From contig JAMLHW010000015.1 of assembly GCA_023954475.1 (NCBI GenBank), positions 1 to 64,000 on the forward strand: DNA of 64,000 nucleotides, given 5' to 3'. The notes under the pieces are model-generated. The model was not told the origin of the DNA, searched no databases, and was given only the letters and a program-made list of their open reading frames with translations. Shown here in pieces: positions 55,453 to 64,000 of this stretch (position 1 is the first letter of the stretch; every line of letters begins with the position of its first letter). The translations under genes were made by a program, and so were the position numbers. Origin of the DNA: Anaerolineae bacterium. GTDB lineage: Bacteria; Chloroflexota; Anaerolineae; Promineifilales; Promineifilaceae.

Positions 55453-57924
55453 CTATACTTCATCGACAGGAATGGGCTTGACGTGCCAGATATCGGCCGA
55501 ATATTGTCGCATTGACCGATCCGATGAGAAAAATCCGCAGCGTGCCGTATTCAGAATCGACATACGCGTCCACTGCTCCTGATTGCGATACATCGCCGCT
55601 GCCCGATCCTGACAGTCGATGTACGCTTGATAATCCGCCAGCAACAGATATTCATCTTTGTACAACAACGAATCGACAATCGGTTGGAACAATTCAGTCT
55701 GACCGAATGAAAAATCGCCACGCGCAATAGCATCAATCGCCCGCTTGAGCACCGGATTACTGCGATAATAATCCATGGGATTGTAACCCGAAGCCTTCAG
55801 CGCAAATACTTCTTCTGTTGACATACCAAACAAGAAGAAATTCTCGGCACCGACACGCTCGCGAATCTCGATGTTGGCACCATCCAGCGTGCCGGTCGTC
55901 AATGCCCCGTTAAGCGCAAACTTCATATTTCCAGTGCCCGATGCTTCCTTTCCAGCCAGCGAAATCTGCTCGGAAATATCAGCAGCCGGATAGATTTTCT
56001 GGGCAGCAGATACATTGAAATTGGGGATAAAAACGACACGCAATCTGCCATGCACGTCAGGATCGGTGTTGACGACATACGCAAGTGAGTTGATCAATTT
56101 GATGATCAGCTTTGCCATTTGATAACCGGGTGCGGCTTTAGCACCAAATATGAATGTGCGTGGTACGATATCAATCTGCGGGTCATCTTTAACACGATGA
56201 TACAGTGTAATGATGTGCAGAGCCTTTAACAATTGACGCTTGTATTCATGCAATCGCTTGACCATCACGTCGTACAGTGACTGGTGATCGACAGCAACCC
56301 CGACCGTCTCGGCAATGAAACCGGCCAGATCGCGCTTATTGCGCCGTTTGACGGCCCGCCACTCAGTACGGAAATCGGGATCATCGACAAACGGTTCCAA
56401 TTCACGCAGACGTTCTAAATCGCGCAGCCAGCCGGTGCCGATTTTTTCCGTAATTAAGTCAAAGAGACGTGGATTAGCAATGCGAATGAAGCGACGCGGC
56501 GTAACGCCATTTGTCTTGTTGTTGAAGCGTTCCGGCCACATTTCGGCAAAATCACGCAATGTACGTTCACGGAGCAAATGGGTGTGCAGCTCTGCCACGC
56601 CGTTGACCGAAAAACTGCCAACCGTAGCCAAATTCGCCATGCGCACACGTCGCTGCGGCCCTTCTTCGATTAACGACATACGCACCAATCGTGACGGATC
56701 GTACGGAAAGCGCTCACGCACATCGTCGAGGAATCGCTGATTGAGTTCGTAGATAATTTCGAGGTGGCGCGGTAAAATTCGGCCGATCAAATCCACCGGC
56801 CATTTTTCCAGCGCTTCCGGCAACAAAGTGTGGCACGTATAGGCAAACGTACGCCGTGTAATATCCCAGGCTTGATCCCATCCGAGATCATTGACATCCA
56901 TGAGAATACGCATCAGTTCCGGAATGGCAATGACCGGGTGGGTGTCATTGAGTTGAATAACAACCTTTTCGGGAAAGTCATCCCAATTATCATTGCGAAT
57001 GTGAAAGCGGCGGATGATGTCATGCAATGAGCAGGCGACAAAGAAATATTGCTGCTTGAGACGCAATTCTCGTCCTTGCGGTGCGTTGTCATTGGGGTAT
57101 AGCACCTTACTGATATTTTCGGTAGACACTTTCTCGGCAACGGCGCGTGTGTAGTCACCGGTGTCAAAAACCTGGAAATTAAAGGCGTGACTGGCACGTG
57201 CGCGCCACAAACGCAAGATGTTGACTGTACCGGTCTTGTAGCCGGGGACGAGTGTGTGGTAAGGCTCACCGCGCACTGTTTCGCCGGGAATCCAGCGCAC
57301 GCGGAAGTTGCCACCTGCGTCGTTATACTGTTCGGTATAACCGTACATCCCGATTTCGACCATGTCATCCGGCTGCGGGAATTCCCAGGGATTGTGGTAG
57401 GTTAGCCAGTCATCAGGCAGCTCAACTTGCCAACCATCGCGGAACGTCTGACGAAAAATGCCGAATTCGTAGCGGATACCGTAACCTACAGCAGGAATAT
57501 CAAGGGTCGCCAGAGAGTCGAGAAAGCAAGCTGCCAATCGGCCGAGTCCGCCATTGCCCAGACCTGGTTCAGGGTCATATGGCATTATCTGATCCAGATC
57601 GATGCCGAGTTCGGCACATGCTTCACGTGCAATGTGCTCTACATCAGCATAGAGCATGTTTTGTTCCAACTGGCGCCCTGGAAGATACTCGGCCGATAAA
57701 TAGTATACAAATTTCGGATTATCACGGAACTGAGCCTCAACAGTCTCTGTCCAGCGGTCGATCAAATAGTCACGCACGGTATGAGCAACCATAAAATAGA
57801 TGTCGCGCTGGCTTGCCGAGTGGATAGTCGTGCCCCGGCGACGATGAAGGTTTGCGAGCATTTTCTGCCGAAAGCCATCGACGGTACGTATCGGCCGATA
57901 TGTGATTGATTCACTATTATTCAT
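55453..57924 (-). CDS. glgP: glycogen/maltodextrin phosphorylase (GT35)
   Basis: 823 residues. It phosphorolyses alpha-1,4-glucans to glucose 1-phosphate. Typical stretches: [81 protein letters not shown], and the pyridoxal-phosphate Lys in [32 protein letters not shown]. The N-terminus lacks the phosphorylation segment of animal enzymes. DinB follows 17 bases downstream. It sits between two sugar ABC systems, consistent with a storage-glucan or oligosaccharide role. Confidence 0.96.
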   Translation of the reverse strand: MNNSESITYRPIRTVDGFRQKMLANLHRRRGTTIHSASQRDIYFMVAHTVRDYLIDRWTETVEAQFRDNPKFVYYLSAEYLPGRQLEQNMLYADVEHIAREACAELGIDLDQIMPYDPEPGLGNGGLGRLAACFLDSLATLDIPAVGYGIRYEFGIFRQTFRDGWQVELPDDWLTYHNPWEFPQPDDMVEIGMYGYTEQYNDAGGNFRVRWIPGETVRGEPYHTLVPGYKTGTVNILRLWRARASHAFNFQVFDTGDYTRAVAEKVSTENISKVLYPNDNAPQGRELRLKQQYFFVACSLHDIIRRFHIRNDNWDDFPEKVVIQLNDTHPVIAIPELMRILMDVNDLGWDQAWDITRRTFAYTCHTLLPEALEKWPVDLIGRILPRHLEIIYELNQRFLDDVRERFPYDPSRLVRMSLIEEGPQRRVRMANLATVGSFSVNGVAELHTHLLRERTLRDFAEMWPERFNNKTNGVTPRRFIRIANPRLFDLITEKIGTGWLRDLERLRELEPFVDDPDFRTEWRAVKRRNKRDLAGFIAETVGVAVDHQSLYDVMVKRLHEYKRQLLKALHIITLYHRVKDDPQIDIVPRTFIFGAKAAPGYQMAKLIIKLINSLAYVVNTDPDVHGRLRVVFIPNFNVSAAQKIYPAADISEQISLAGKEASGTGNMKFALNGALTTGTLDGANIEIRERVGAENFFLFGMSTEEVFALKASGYNPMDYYRSNPVLKRAIDAIARGDFSFGQTELFQPIVDSLLYKDEYLLLADYQAYIDCQDRAAAMYRNQEQWTRMSILNTARCGFFSSDRSMRQYSADIWHVKPIPVDEV

Positions 57925-58071
57925 GCAAAGCCTCCGGATAGTCGTCCACTTGCAATTAAGGCAAGAACAACCGCGATACTGTGATTATAACACCCGATAG
58001 GTGCTTTTGCTTTCTGAAAAGCTCACGCTGACAGCAGATTCGAGTTAGCCGCAACAATTGCACTTTCAAAT

Positions 58072-58107
58072 AAAAAACAGCGTCTCGTCACATCGACGAA
58101 ACGCTGT
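58072..58107 (-). terminator. factor-independent terminator of the lipoprotein gene
   Basis: ACAGCGTCTCGTC (58077-58089) pairs with GACGAAACGCTGT (58095-58107) with one mismatch and a five-base loop. On the minus strand it is followed by a run of T (complement of 58072-58077). It lies 47 bases after the lipoprotein stop codon. Confidence 0.8.
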
Positions 58108-58153
58108 CTTGCTCATTTTAGAAATGGAAAGGGACGCCTTAAAACCACACGAT

Positions 58154-58843
58154 TTATGTATCTGCGCCGCCGGCACTGGCGCCAGGAAGCGTGCCGGTTG
58201 CAACAGGGCCGTCATCACAAATCACGTATGAACTCAAGCCATTGGTATGCACTTCCACTTCATTGCCGACCACATTGAATGTGATGAGATACCCATCAAC
58301 CAGAGCTTGTGTATACATCATGCCTTCTTCGGGGCAACCCAGTGAGCCATCGTTCCACGTCACCGCTTCAATGCCGGTGACTTGAACGGCCGATGAAGGG
58401 GCTTCCATATCAGCGCCGAGTTGTTGAATCAAGGCGTCAATTGCCGGTTGGAGCGTCGGTGGCACACGTACCTCACCTGGTCGACCCGGTGCAGGCATTT
58501 CCTGCGGTGTCGCGTTGGGATCGGGTGCACTCGGTGTTATTTCGCTAAGAACAACGGTAGCAGCAGGTGCCACAGCGTTGGTCTCTGGAGTTGCCGCTTC
58601 CTGTGCAGCAGATGAGGATTCGGCCGAATCAGGCGTCATTGCGTCACTAGATGCCTGTTGCAGCGTAGGATAGCCGCTATCCGCCTGCCCTTCATCCGCT
58701 ACCGGTGCAAGCGCCGGCACACTCTCAGCGTCAGTTTCAACGGGAACACCATCATCAGCCGACTCATCAGGCTGCTCGGCCACTGGCGTACAAGCCGCGA
58801 CCACTAACAACGTTACCACGAGGATTAGTATCTTTTTGAACAT
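58154..58843 (-). CDS. lipoprotein with Ala/Ser/Pro-rich linker and a conserved C-terminal domain
   Basis: 229 residues. The signal peptide ends in the lipobox VVAAC (Cys17). A long disordered acidic stretch rich in Ala, Ser, Pro, Asp and Glu follows to about residue 130. The C-terminal 75 residues have a recurring pattern of cyanobacteria and Chloroflexota (SAVQVTGIEAVTWNDGSLGCPEEGMMYTQALVDGYLITF ... EVHTNGLSSYVIC), with two Cys that may pair. ATG 58843 with GAGG upstream fits the signal peptide. Function unknown; it is divergent from the second sugar ABC transporter. Confidence 0.75.
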   Translation of the reverse strand: MFKKILILVVTLLVVAACTPVAEQPDESADDGVPVETDAESVPALAPVADEGQADSGYPTLQQASSDAMTPDSAESSSAAQEAATPETNAVAPAATVVLSEITPSAPDPNATPQEMPAPGRPGEVRVPPTLQPAIDALIQQLGADMEAPSSAVQVTGIEAVTWNDGSLGCPEEGMMYTQALVDGYLITFNVVGNEVEVHTNGLSSYVICDDGPVATGTLPGASAGGADT

Positions 58844-58981
58844 ATGACACCTCACAAACTTTGGATTTCAGACTGCATCATCTGTGCAATCTGTATAATA
58901 AACGACTTCGAAACACAGTTTGTTCCCCTGCACAGAAACTAAATCGTTGATTGGCGGTCAAATTGTAACACGTTTAACATG

Positions 58982-59010
58982 TTGACATTCAATTACAGCA
59001 ACTATACACT
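58982..59010 (+). promoter_or_regulatory. promoter of the second sugar ABC operon, giving a nearly leaderless mRNA
   Basis: TTGACA (58982-58987), a 17-base spacer and TACACT (59005-59010). The ATG is nine bases later, so the transcript would start one to three bases before it, and no ribosome site is present. Confidence 0.55.
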
Positions 59011-59019
59011 ACCCGGCGC

Positions 59020-59922
59020 ATGCAGAAATACCTCCACCGAATACCACACCAGTCACGACTGCGTTTGCTGCTATTACCTTATCTGATCGGCATAGTTGTC
59101 CTCTATTTATTGCCTGCAATGCTCTCATTTGGGCTTGCTTTTTTCCAATACGATGCGCTCAACCCACCGCGATTTGTCGGGATACTTAATTTCAGATTAG
59201 CTTACACTGATGAACTGTTCCAGTTGAGCGTTCAGAATACACTTGCATACGTCATTCTCCCCGTACCGATTCGCATTTTCGGTGCATTTTTGTGTGCGCG
59301 TCTATTTTTACATGGGGGTCGCTTCATCAACTGGGCGCGAGGCGCCATCCTCTTACCAGGTATCATTCCCGGCACAGCATTTGCACTGGCATGGTTGTGG
59401 ATCCTCAATCCACTGTACGGCCCCTTAAACCTGACATTACGCGCTATCGGCATGGTACCGCCAAACTGGCTGGCCGATGCGCAATGGGCCAAACCAGGAA
59501 TCGTCCTCGCCACGCTCTGGCTGATCGGGGAAGGCTTTCTGGTCAGCCTGGCGGCATTGTACGACATTCCACCTCAGCTTGAGGAAGCGGCACAAGTGGA
59601 TGGCGCAACGAGCTGGGCAACGTTTTGGTATGTCATTTTGCCGATCATTGCGCCGATTCTGTTGATACTGATGTTTCGCGATGCTGTCTTGCTGTTGCAG
59701 GAATCGTTCACAACCGTATGGTTGATGACCCAGGGTGGCCCCTATTATGCTACCTATACGCTGCCGCAGTTCATCTATGAACAGGGATTTGGTCTGCTCT
59801 CCTTTGGGACCGCCAGTGCAGCACTGTGGGTATTGTATCTGTTGACGGGTGCGGTTGTGGTCGTACTGTATCTGGTGGCACGCCAATGGCGCATTGGTGC
59901 TACGGATAGTGTGCTGCTATGA
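59020..59922 (+). CDS. sugar ABC transporter permease (UgpA/MalF type)
   Basis: 300 residues, six membrane segments. N-terminal LLLLPYLIGIVVLYLLPAML and FFQYDALNPPRFVGILNFRLAY, then the EAA loop LEEAAQVDGATSWATFWYVILPIIAP for ATPase docking. Overlaps the next permease by four bases (ATGA). Start ATG without a ribosome site but right after a promoter. Member of a permease-permease-binding protein unit; unlike the first system it has no enlarged loops. Confidence 0.92.
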   Translation: MQKYLHRIPHQSRLRLLLLPYLIGIVVLYLLPAMLSFGLAFFQYDALNPPRFVGILNFRLAYTDELFQLSVQNTLAYVILPVPIRIFGAFLCARLFLHGGRFINWARGAILLPGIIPGTAFALAWLWILNPLYGPLNLTLRAIGMVPPNWLADAQWAKPGIVLATLWLIGEGFLVSLAALYDIPPQLEEAAQVDGATSWATFWYVILPIIAPILLILMFRDAVLLLQESFTTVWLMTQGGPYYATYTLPQFIYEQGFGLLSFGTASAALWVLYLLTGAVVVVLYLVARQWRIGATDSVLL

Positions 59923-60743
59923 CAAACTGGCTGCGCACGCTGTTGCAGGTGATTGTCGCCATGGTCTTTTTGTTACCGTTGGTGTGGATGACGGCAACGG
60001 CGTTCCATGCGCCGGCTACACCGCTGCCGACATCGCTACGGCTGGTGCCGGATAATCCGACCGTAGCCAATTTCGGCCGAATCTTTGCCATCATTCCCTT
60101 GTTACGCTTTACAATCAATTCACTGATCGTCGTCGCCCTGGCTGTGCCACTTACCCTCCTCACCGGTTCGTGGGCCGGTTTTGGCATGGCCCAGCTTCCC
60201 GAGCGCAGCCAGCGCCGTTGGGTCATCATATCGTTGATCGTTCTGATAATTCCCGGCATTGCACTCTGGTCAACGCGCTTTCTCCTTTACAAATGGTTGG
60301 GCTGGATCGACACGTATTGGGCGATTATCGCACCGGCATGGATGGGCACGTCGCCGTTTTTCGTGCTGATGTTTTACCGTGCGTTTCGACGCGTACCGGC
60401 CGGCTTGTACGATGCAGCCCGACTCGATGGCGCCGGTGTCTTGCGCACATGGGCATCGGTCGCTATGCCGCTGGCACGCTCAACCATCGTCGCCGTCGCC
60501 ATCCTTTCCTTTGTCCTTTATTGGGGCGACTTCATCAATCCGTTACTCTATCTGAGCAGCGAAAGCAACTACACACTGCCAATTGCATTGCAATCTTTAC
60601 AGCAAATGAATCGCTCGGATTGGCCGTTGTTGATGGCTGGTGCGGTATGGGCCACTCTGGTGCCGGTTGGGTTGTTCGTGATTGCGCTGGCATATTGGAA
60701 TCGTTTCACAAACAACACAAAAGAAACAGTGAGGCAAACATGA
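59919..60743 (+). CDS. sugar ABC transporter permease (UgpE/MalG type)
   Basis: 274 residues. MVFLLPLVWMTATAFHAPATPLP begins the core; the EAA-like loop reads LYDAARLDGAGVLRTWASVAMPLARST. Start ATG overlaps the previous stop (ATGA), and its own stop overlaps the start of the binding-protein gene in the same way, so all three are translationally coupled. The usual binding-protein-first order is reversed here. Confidence 0.92.
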   Translation: MTNWLRTLLQVIVAMVFLLPLVWMTATAFHAPATPLPTSLRLVPDNPTVANFGRIFAIIPLLRFTINSLIVVALAVPLTLLTGSWAGFGMAQLPERSQRRWVIISLIVLIIPGIALWSTRFLLYKWLGWIDTYWAIIAPAWMGTSPFFVLMFYRAFRRVPAGLYDAARLDGAGVLRTWASVAMPLARSTIVAVAILSFVLYWGDFINPLLYLSSESNYTLPIALQSLQQMNRSDWPLLMAGAVWATLVPVGLFVIALAYWNRFTNNTKETVRQT

Positions 60744-62020
60744 AAAGATTGGTTGTATTGATATTTTTGCTTGTTGGTTTCGGTGCTGCATGTGCTGATA
60801 GTCAATCGGCCGAAACGGTCTCTTTCATGGTATTTGGCGACCCGGCCGAACGTGAAGCGTACGAAACCCTCGTCGCGGCATTTGAAGAACAAAATCCCGA
60901 TGTGGACGTCGCCATCACCCATATTCCATCAGGAAGCGAATACCGCACCCGCCTGACAACAGAATTCGCGGCCGGCGACCCGCCCGATGTCTCGCTCATG
61001 AACTACAGACGCTACGCTGCATTTGCTGCCGCCGATCTGCTTGAACCACTGACACCTTATCTCGAAAAAAGCGAACTCATCAACGAGGAAGATTTCTATC
61101 CTATCACACTGGCAGGCTTCCGCTGGGGCGATGATTTACTCTGCATACCGCAAAATATCTCCAGTCTTGTCGTCTACTACAACCAAGATTTGTTTGACGC
61201 GGCCGGCGTGCCCTATCCGGCAGACGATTGGACGTGGGACGATTTTCTGGCAGCGGCCAAGGCATTGACTGCTGCTCCCAATGCGGATGGCGTAGTGGAA
61301 CAATACGGCTTGGGTGTCGAGCCATCGTTGTTCCGATTAGCCCCTTTTGTGTGGCAAAATGATGGTCGGATTGTCGACGATGTTGATTTTCCAACCCAAT
61401 TAGGCCTTACGCGTTTCCCGTCGCAAGAAGCCATGCAATGGTTCGTCGATTTACAGACTGTGCATGGCGTCGTGCCGGATCGCGTAGCAGAAGCGTCGCA
61501 AGATAGCGAGTCGCGCTTTGTCGCCGGCACAACGGCGATGTATCTCAACAGTAGACGCAGCACGCCAACCTATCGTGAAATTGACAGCTTCACCTGGGAT
61601 GTTGCTCCGCTGCCACGCGGCAAACAGGAGGCCGGTGTGCTCCACAGTGATGGGTATTGCATGGCGGCAACGACTGAAAACAAGGATGCTGCCTGGCGGT
61701 TTATTGAATTTGCCAATTCGGCCGAAGGTCAAACCATCATTGCACAATCAGGGCGCACCGTTCCGTCCAATATTGCCGTCGCCGAATCAGAAGCTTTTCT
61801 CGATCCCAATCAATTACCCAGTCGCGCTCGTGTCTGGCTCGATACCGTCGACACACTGCGGTTTGTACCCGTGATCAGCACATGGGAAGAAATCGAGAGT
61901 ACGGCAAGCGAAGAAATAGAACGCGCTTTTTACGGTGATATTACCGTAGCAGAAGCGGCACTGCTGGCAAAAAATCGTACTGAAGAATATTTCTTACTCG
62001 GCGTCAGGGGAAAGCAATAA
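60740..62020 (+). CDS. sugar ABC transporter substrate-binding lipoprotein
   Basis: 426 residues. The signal peptide ends in GFGAAC (lipobox, Cys near 18). Family 1 binding-protein features: LTTEFAAGDPPDVSLMNYRRYAAFAAADLLEPL, ISSLVVYYNQDLFDAAGVPYPADDWTWDDFLAAAKAL, and in the C-terminal half RSTPTYREIDSFTWDVAPLPRGK and WRFIEFANSAEGQTIIAQSGRTVPS. Only the gene order (third in the unit) is unusual. The open frame extends upstream to 60170, but that part overlaps the permease and is not coding. No ATPase gene is near. Confidence 0.92.
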   Translation: MKRLVVLIFLLVGFGAACADSQSAETVSFMVFGDPAEREAYETLVAAFEEQNPDVDVAITHIPSGSEYRTRLTTEFAAGDPPDVSLMNYRRYAAFAAADLLEPLTPYLEKSELINEEDFYPITLAGFRWGDDLLCIPQNISSLVVYYNQDLFDAAGVPYPADDWTWDDFLAAAKALTAAPNADGVVEQYGLGVEPSLFRLAPFVWQNDGRIVDDVDFPTQLGLTRFPSQEAMQWFVDLQTVHGVVPDRVAEASQDSESRFVAGTTAMYLNSRRSTPTYREIDSFTWDVAPLPRGKQEAGVLHSDGYCMAATTENKDAAWRFIEFANSAEGQTIIAQSGRTVPSNIAVAESEAFLDPNQLPSRARVWLDTVDTLRFVPVISTWEEIESTASEEIERAFYGDITVAEAALLAKNRTEEYFLLGVRGKQ

Positions 62021-62058
62021 TCGAAGATTACAGCAACCTGTTTGTGGCAACACAGTAA

Positions 62059-62088
62059 GCGACAACTCAGTTACAACTGACTTGTCGC
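62059..62088. terminator. hairpin between converging genes
   Basis: GCGACAA (62059-62065) pairs with TTGTCGC (62082-62088), and an inner TCAGT (62067-62071) with ACTGA (62076-62080), separated by one mismatch, loop TACA. It follows the ABC binding-protein stop by 38 bases and faces the leftward membrane protein gene. Confidence 0.6.
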
Positions 62089-62139
62089 GGTCTTTGTGCT
62101 ATGGCCTGCGCCTTTCCAGGGCATGTGGCACAAGAAAAT

Positions 62140-63024
62140 CTACTTGCGTGCTGACTGCTCCGCAGCAAACATTTCCGGCCACATGAGATAAGAACTGACG
62201 AAAAAGCAAACCGCCCCCAACAAGGTAGTAAGCGTCGCCCAAAAGAAAAGGTTATTGCCAATCGGATTAGGCCGTGAAAAGGCGGTAAAAGCAGAGATCA
62301 TAAAGAAAACACATCCCAAAAAGTTGCTGACCACAATCCACCAGGTAACATTTTTTAGCTGCCAGCACCAAAAATGATGACAGAATTCCAGCACACCGGC
62401 TATGCCGGCAATCAGGAAGAGAATTGAGCCGATGAAGTTAGGAATCCAGGTAAAAATGTCGTAAGCGTACCACTGGAGAGCAAAGAAGCCCATAAAGGTC
62501 AAGACGTTAAAGAACAACGTCCCGATAAAAAGGGGAAAAGTAACCCAGAAATCAATGCGATGAGGCTGCCAGGCAAAGTAACGTCGTTTTTTTGTCGGTG
62601 ACACACGGCCATTTTCATCCAACGTCTCTGGCGCATTGATTGACTGATAATACGAACAATATCCGGCCGACGTGAAAAATATCGACCCAGAAAAATAGAT
62701 AAAGTCGATCAAGTAACTATAAGAAACCCCAACCAAAAGCAGCAAACTGGCAAAGAAAAAATGCCAGGAACCGATCATAAACAATATGGCGATCCACCAG
62801 TTTAAAACATGTGGACGCCAAATAAGCAGAGGAGCTCGTTTCTTGTCCTCTGCCCCACTCAATGGGCCAAAGTGCTTGCGGTGCCGCCGTGATGTACGTA
62901 CATCCGTCATACCATCGGGCCGCCGATGCGTGATCTTGGTAACAAACGGACCTACATGCTGTGACTCAATATGCTCCCATTCGTCAGAAAAGTGAATGTA
63001 ACCTCGTTTTATCGTTGTCGTCAT
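62140..63024 (-). CDS. polytopic membrane protein of unknown function
   Basis: 294 residues. A hydrophilic N-terminus of about 70 residues, rich in His and Arg (HRRPDGMTDVRTSRRHRKHFG), precedes about seven membrane segments arranged as repeated pairs rich in Trp and Phe. The phrases RPHVLNWWIAILFMIGSWHFFFASLLLL and QPHRIDFWVTFPLFIGTLFFNVLTFM are alike, so the protein probably arose by internal duplication. No named family is recognised. It lies seven bases from the UPF0126 gene and is co-transcribed with it. A role with the nearby glutamate decarboxylase in acid response is possible but unproven. Confidence 0.6.
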   Translation of the reverse strand: MTTTIKRGYIHFSDEWEHIESQHVGPFVTKITHRRPDGMTDVRTSRRHRKHFGPLSGAEDKKRAPLLIWRPHVLNWWIAILFMIGSWHFFFASLLLLVGVSYSYLIDFIYFSGSIFFTSAGYCSYYQSINAPETLDENGRVSPTKKRRYFAWQPHRIDFWVTFPLFIGTLFFNVLTFMGFFALQWYAYDIFTWIPNFIGSILFLIAGIAGVLEFCHHFWCWQLKNVTWWIVVSNFLGCVFFMISAFTAFSRPNPIGNNLFFWATLTTLLGAVCFFVSSYLMWPEMFAAEQSARK

Positions 63025-63031
63025 AACGTTA

Positions 63032-63652
63032 TCATCCTACCGGCTTTGTAGTGAGCCAACCCGGCATTCGTAAATCCCAATAGATAGCCGCAGCTCTTAA
63101 ACCAAATATGATAATCATTGCTATCAGCCAGGCAAGCTCAAAGGTCGGTGCAAAAGTTAGCAATACTAGATAGACAAGACTGCCCAGCAAAATAGGCGTT
63201 GCATACAAATCTCTAGTCATCAATAACGTCGGCCTGTCCGTCATAATGTCACGTACCAAACCACCTCCGATACCCGTAATAATCCCCATTATGACAGCAA
63301 TGACCGGCGCATAGCCAAGTCCCAACACTTTGTCAATCGCCTGTATCGTAAATAGTGCAACACCGACCGCATCCAGATACAACAACAATTTCTGAACTTG
63401 AAAAAACGCGCGATAAACAAAAAAAGCAATGAAAGATGCAGCCAATGCCACCCATACATAAATCAATTCACTGACCCAAAAAACAGGGATATTGAGCATC
63501 ATGTCGCGGATCGTGCCGCCCCCGAGCGCTGTCACCACCCCAAACACCATCAGACTGAAAATATCTGCATCTTCACGCAGACCAGCCAACACACCGGTAA
63601 CGGCAAATACGCCAATAGCGGTTAATGTAATCGCATCGCCAAATTCGGTCAT
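63032..63652 (-). CDS. UPF0126 / TRIC-like membrane channel protein
   Basis: 206 residues, about seven membrane segments in two related halves, each with G-G-G-x-x-R-D: ALGGGTIRDMMLN (about residue 50) and GIGGGLVRDIMTDRP (about 130). Homologous archaeal and bacterial TRIC proteins are homotrimeric cation channels; E. coli YadS/YicG are relatives, so a small-solute or ion channel is likely. ATG 63652 starts the family-typical sequence MTEFGDAITLTAIGVFAVTGV; the longer frame overlaps the glutamate decarboxylase gene. A terminator separates it from that gene. Confidence 0.85.
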   Translation of the reverse strand: MTEFGDAITLTAIGVFAVTGVLAGLREDADIFSLMVFGVVTALGGGTIRDMMLNIPVFWVSELIYVWVALAASFIAFFVYRAFFQVQKLLLYLDAVGVALFTIQAIDKVLGLGYAPVIAVIMGIITGIGGGLVRDIMTDRPTLLMTRDLYATPILLGSLVYLVLLTFAPTFELAWLIAMIIIFGLRAAAIYWDLRMPGWLTTKPVG

Positions 63653-63687
63653 TTTTGGGAGCCAATTCCGATCAAGTTGAATGCCCG

Positions 63688-63726
63688 AAAAAGGTATGGG
63701 GACGCAACATAAAGCGCCCCCACACC
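63688..63726 (-). terminator. factor-independent terminator of the glutamate decarboxylase gene
   Basis: On the minus strand a 13-bp stem (63714-63726 with 63693-63705, two G-U pairs) with an eight-base loop is followed by five T (complement of 63688-63692). It starts nine bases after the decarboxylase stop codon. Confidence 0.8.
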
Positions 63727-63734
63727 TCTCTAAT

Positions 63735-64000
63735 TTAATGCTTAAAGCCGCCGCTTTCCTCTTCGGTGAGCGGCACAGAGACCGGGTGCTTGGTGAAGTG
63801 ATTGACCGCATCGACGTAGTCGTTCATCATCAATTGGGCTAAATCCTTACTGAAGCCATGCTTTACCAGGATGCGCTGGATAGCCAGGTCTTGCCGGTTA
63901 GCGGGTAAGGTATAGGCAGGCACCAACCAACCCCTTGTGCGCAGCCGGTCGGCCAGGTCAAACAGGGTGAAGTTGTGATCGACTCCTTCCTTTAGCTTCC
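63735..64000 (-). CDS. gadB: glutamate decarboxylase, C-terminal end; gene runs off the right edge
   Basis: 88 residues of the C-terminus are visible. GVDHNFTLFDLADRLRTRGW and LVPAYTLPANRQDLAIQRIL, then HPVSVPLTEEESGGFKH, match the end of bacterial glutamate decarboxylases. The last segment is the pH-responsive tail whose His and Lys plug the active site at neutral pH in E. coli GadB. The enzyme makes GABA from glutamate and consumes a proton. The pyridoxal-phosphate Lys lies outside the window. No antiporter gene follows it. Confidence 0.88.
   Translation of the reverse strand, partial: KLKEGVDHNFTLFDLADRLRTRGWLVPAYTLPANRQDLAIQRILVKHGFSKDLAQLMMNDYVDAVNHFTKHPVSVPLTEEESGGFKH

Noticed and set aside
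60170-60739. Long N-terminal extension of the binding protein at 60740
   Set aside because: It overlaps the permease frame entirely; the lipobox signal peptide starts at 60740.
5164-61717. Stretches lacking TCGGCCGA (for example 5164-7401, 35811-38156 and 61726-64000) as signs of recent transfer
   Set aside because: With about 100 copies spaced at random, two or three gaps over 2.2 kb are expected, so the gaps alone prove nothing.

Overview
This 64 kb window is dense bacterial chromosome at roughly 52-54% GC, with about 47 genes on both strands and no rRNA, tRNA, CRISPR array or intact insertion sequence that I can see. Gene content suggests a heterotrophic Chloroflexota bacterium of the Anaerolineae/Caldilineae type. 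The signs are many large GT-C-like membrane proteins, secreted proteins with Pro/Thr-rich linkers and a 'YLP' motif, sugar ABC operons without an ATPase gene, and COG2403 and CNNM-type genes. That placement is inference.

Left edge (1-4950): a sulfur-handling block on the + strand. It holds the C-terminal 798 residues of a molybdopterin oxidoreductase, a CstB/Blh-type persulfide dioxygenase-rhodanese fusion, and two half-size YeeE/YedE (PmpA/PmpB-like) membrane proteins. The fusion gene is interrupted by one in-frame TGA exactly where homologues carry a conserved cysteine. A hairpin shaped like a bacterial SECIS element follows at the right distance, so I read it as a selenocysteine-containing persulfide dioxygenase. 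This is the most interesting item in the window.

5-10 kb: two coupled secreted proteins and a STAND-type NB-ARC/TPR regulator. 10-31 kb: nucleoside salvage (deoB, a purine nucleoside phosphorylase), two MFS transporters, an acyl-CoA synthetase, sucCD, rsmD, a COG2403 GTPase, an acyl-CoA dehydrogenase-like flavoprotein and a pair of CNNM/CorC proteins. 19-45 kb also holds six GT-C-like polytopic proteins, four of which end in the same extracellular beta-rich domain, plus phosphoenolpyruvate carboxylase.

44.8-62 kb: carbohydrate use. A divergent locus has a HAD phosphatase, an FGGY kinase and a GH42 beta-galactosidase on one side, and a LacI regulator with a sugar ABC transporter on the other, around a visible LacI-type operator. 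Glycogen phosphorylase and a second sugar ABC transporter follow. Right edge (62-64 kb): a membrane protein, a UPF0126/TRIC-like channel and the C-terminus of glutamate decarboxylase.

Across the whole window the palindromic octamer TCGGCCGA occurs about 100 times (about one is expected by chance), in every reading phase and also between genes. It behaves like the cyanobacterial HIP1 repeat but has a different sequence. All calls come from reading the sequence; no database search was run.
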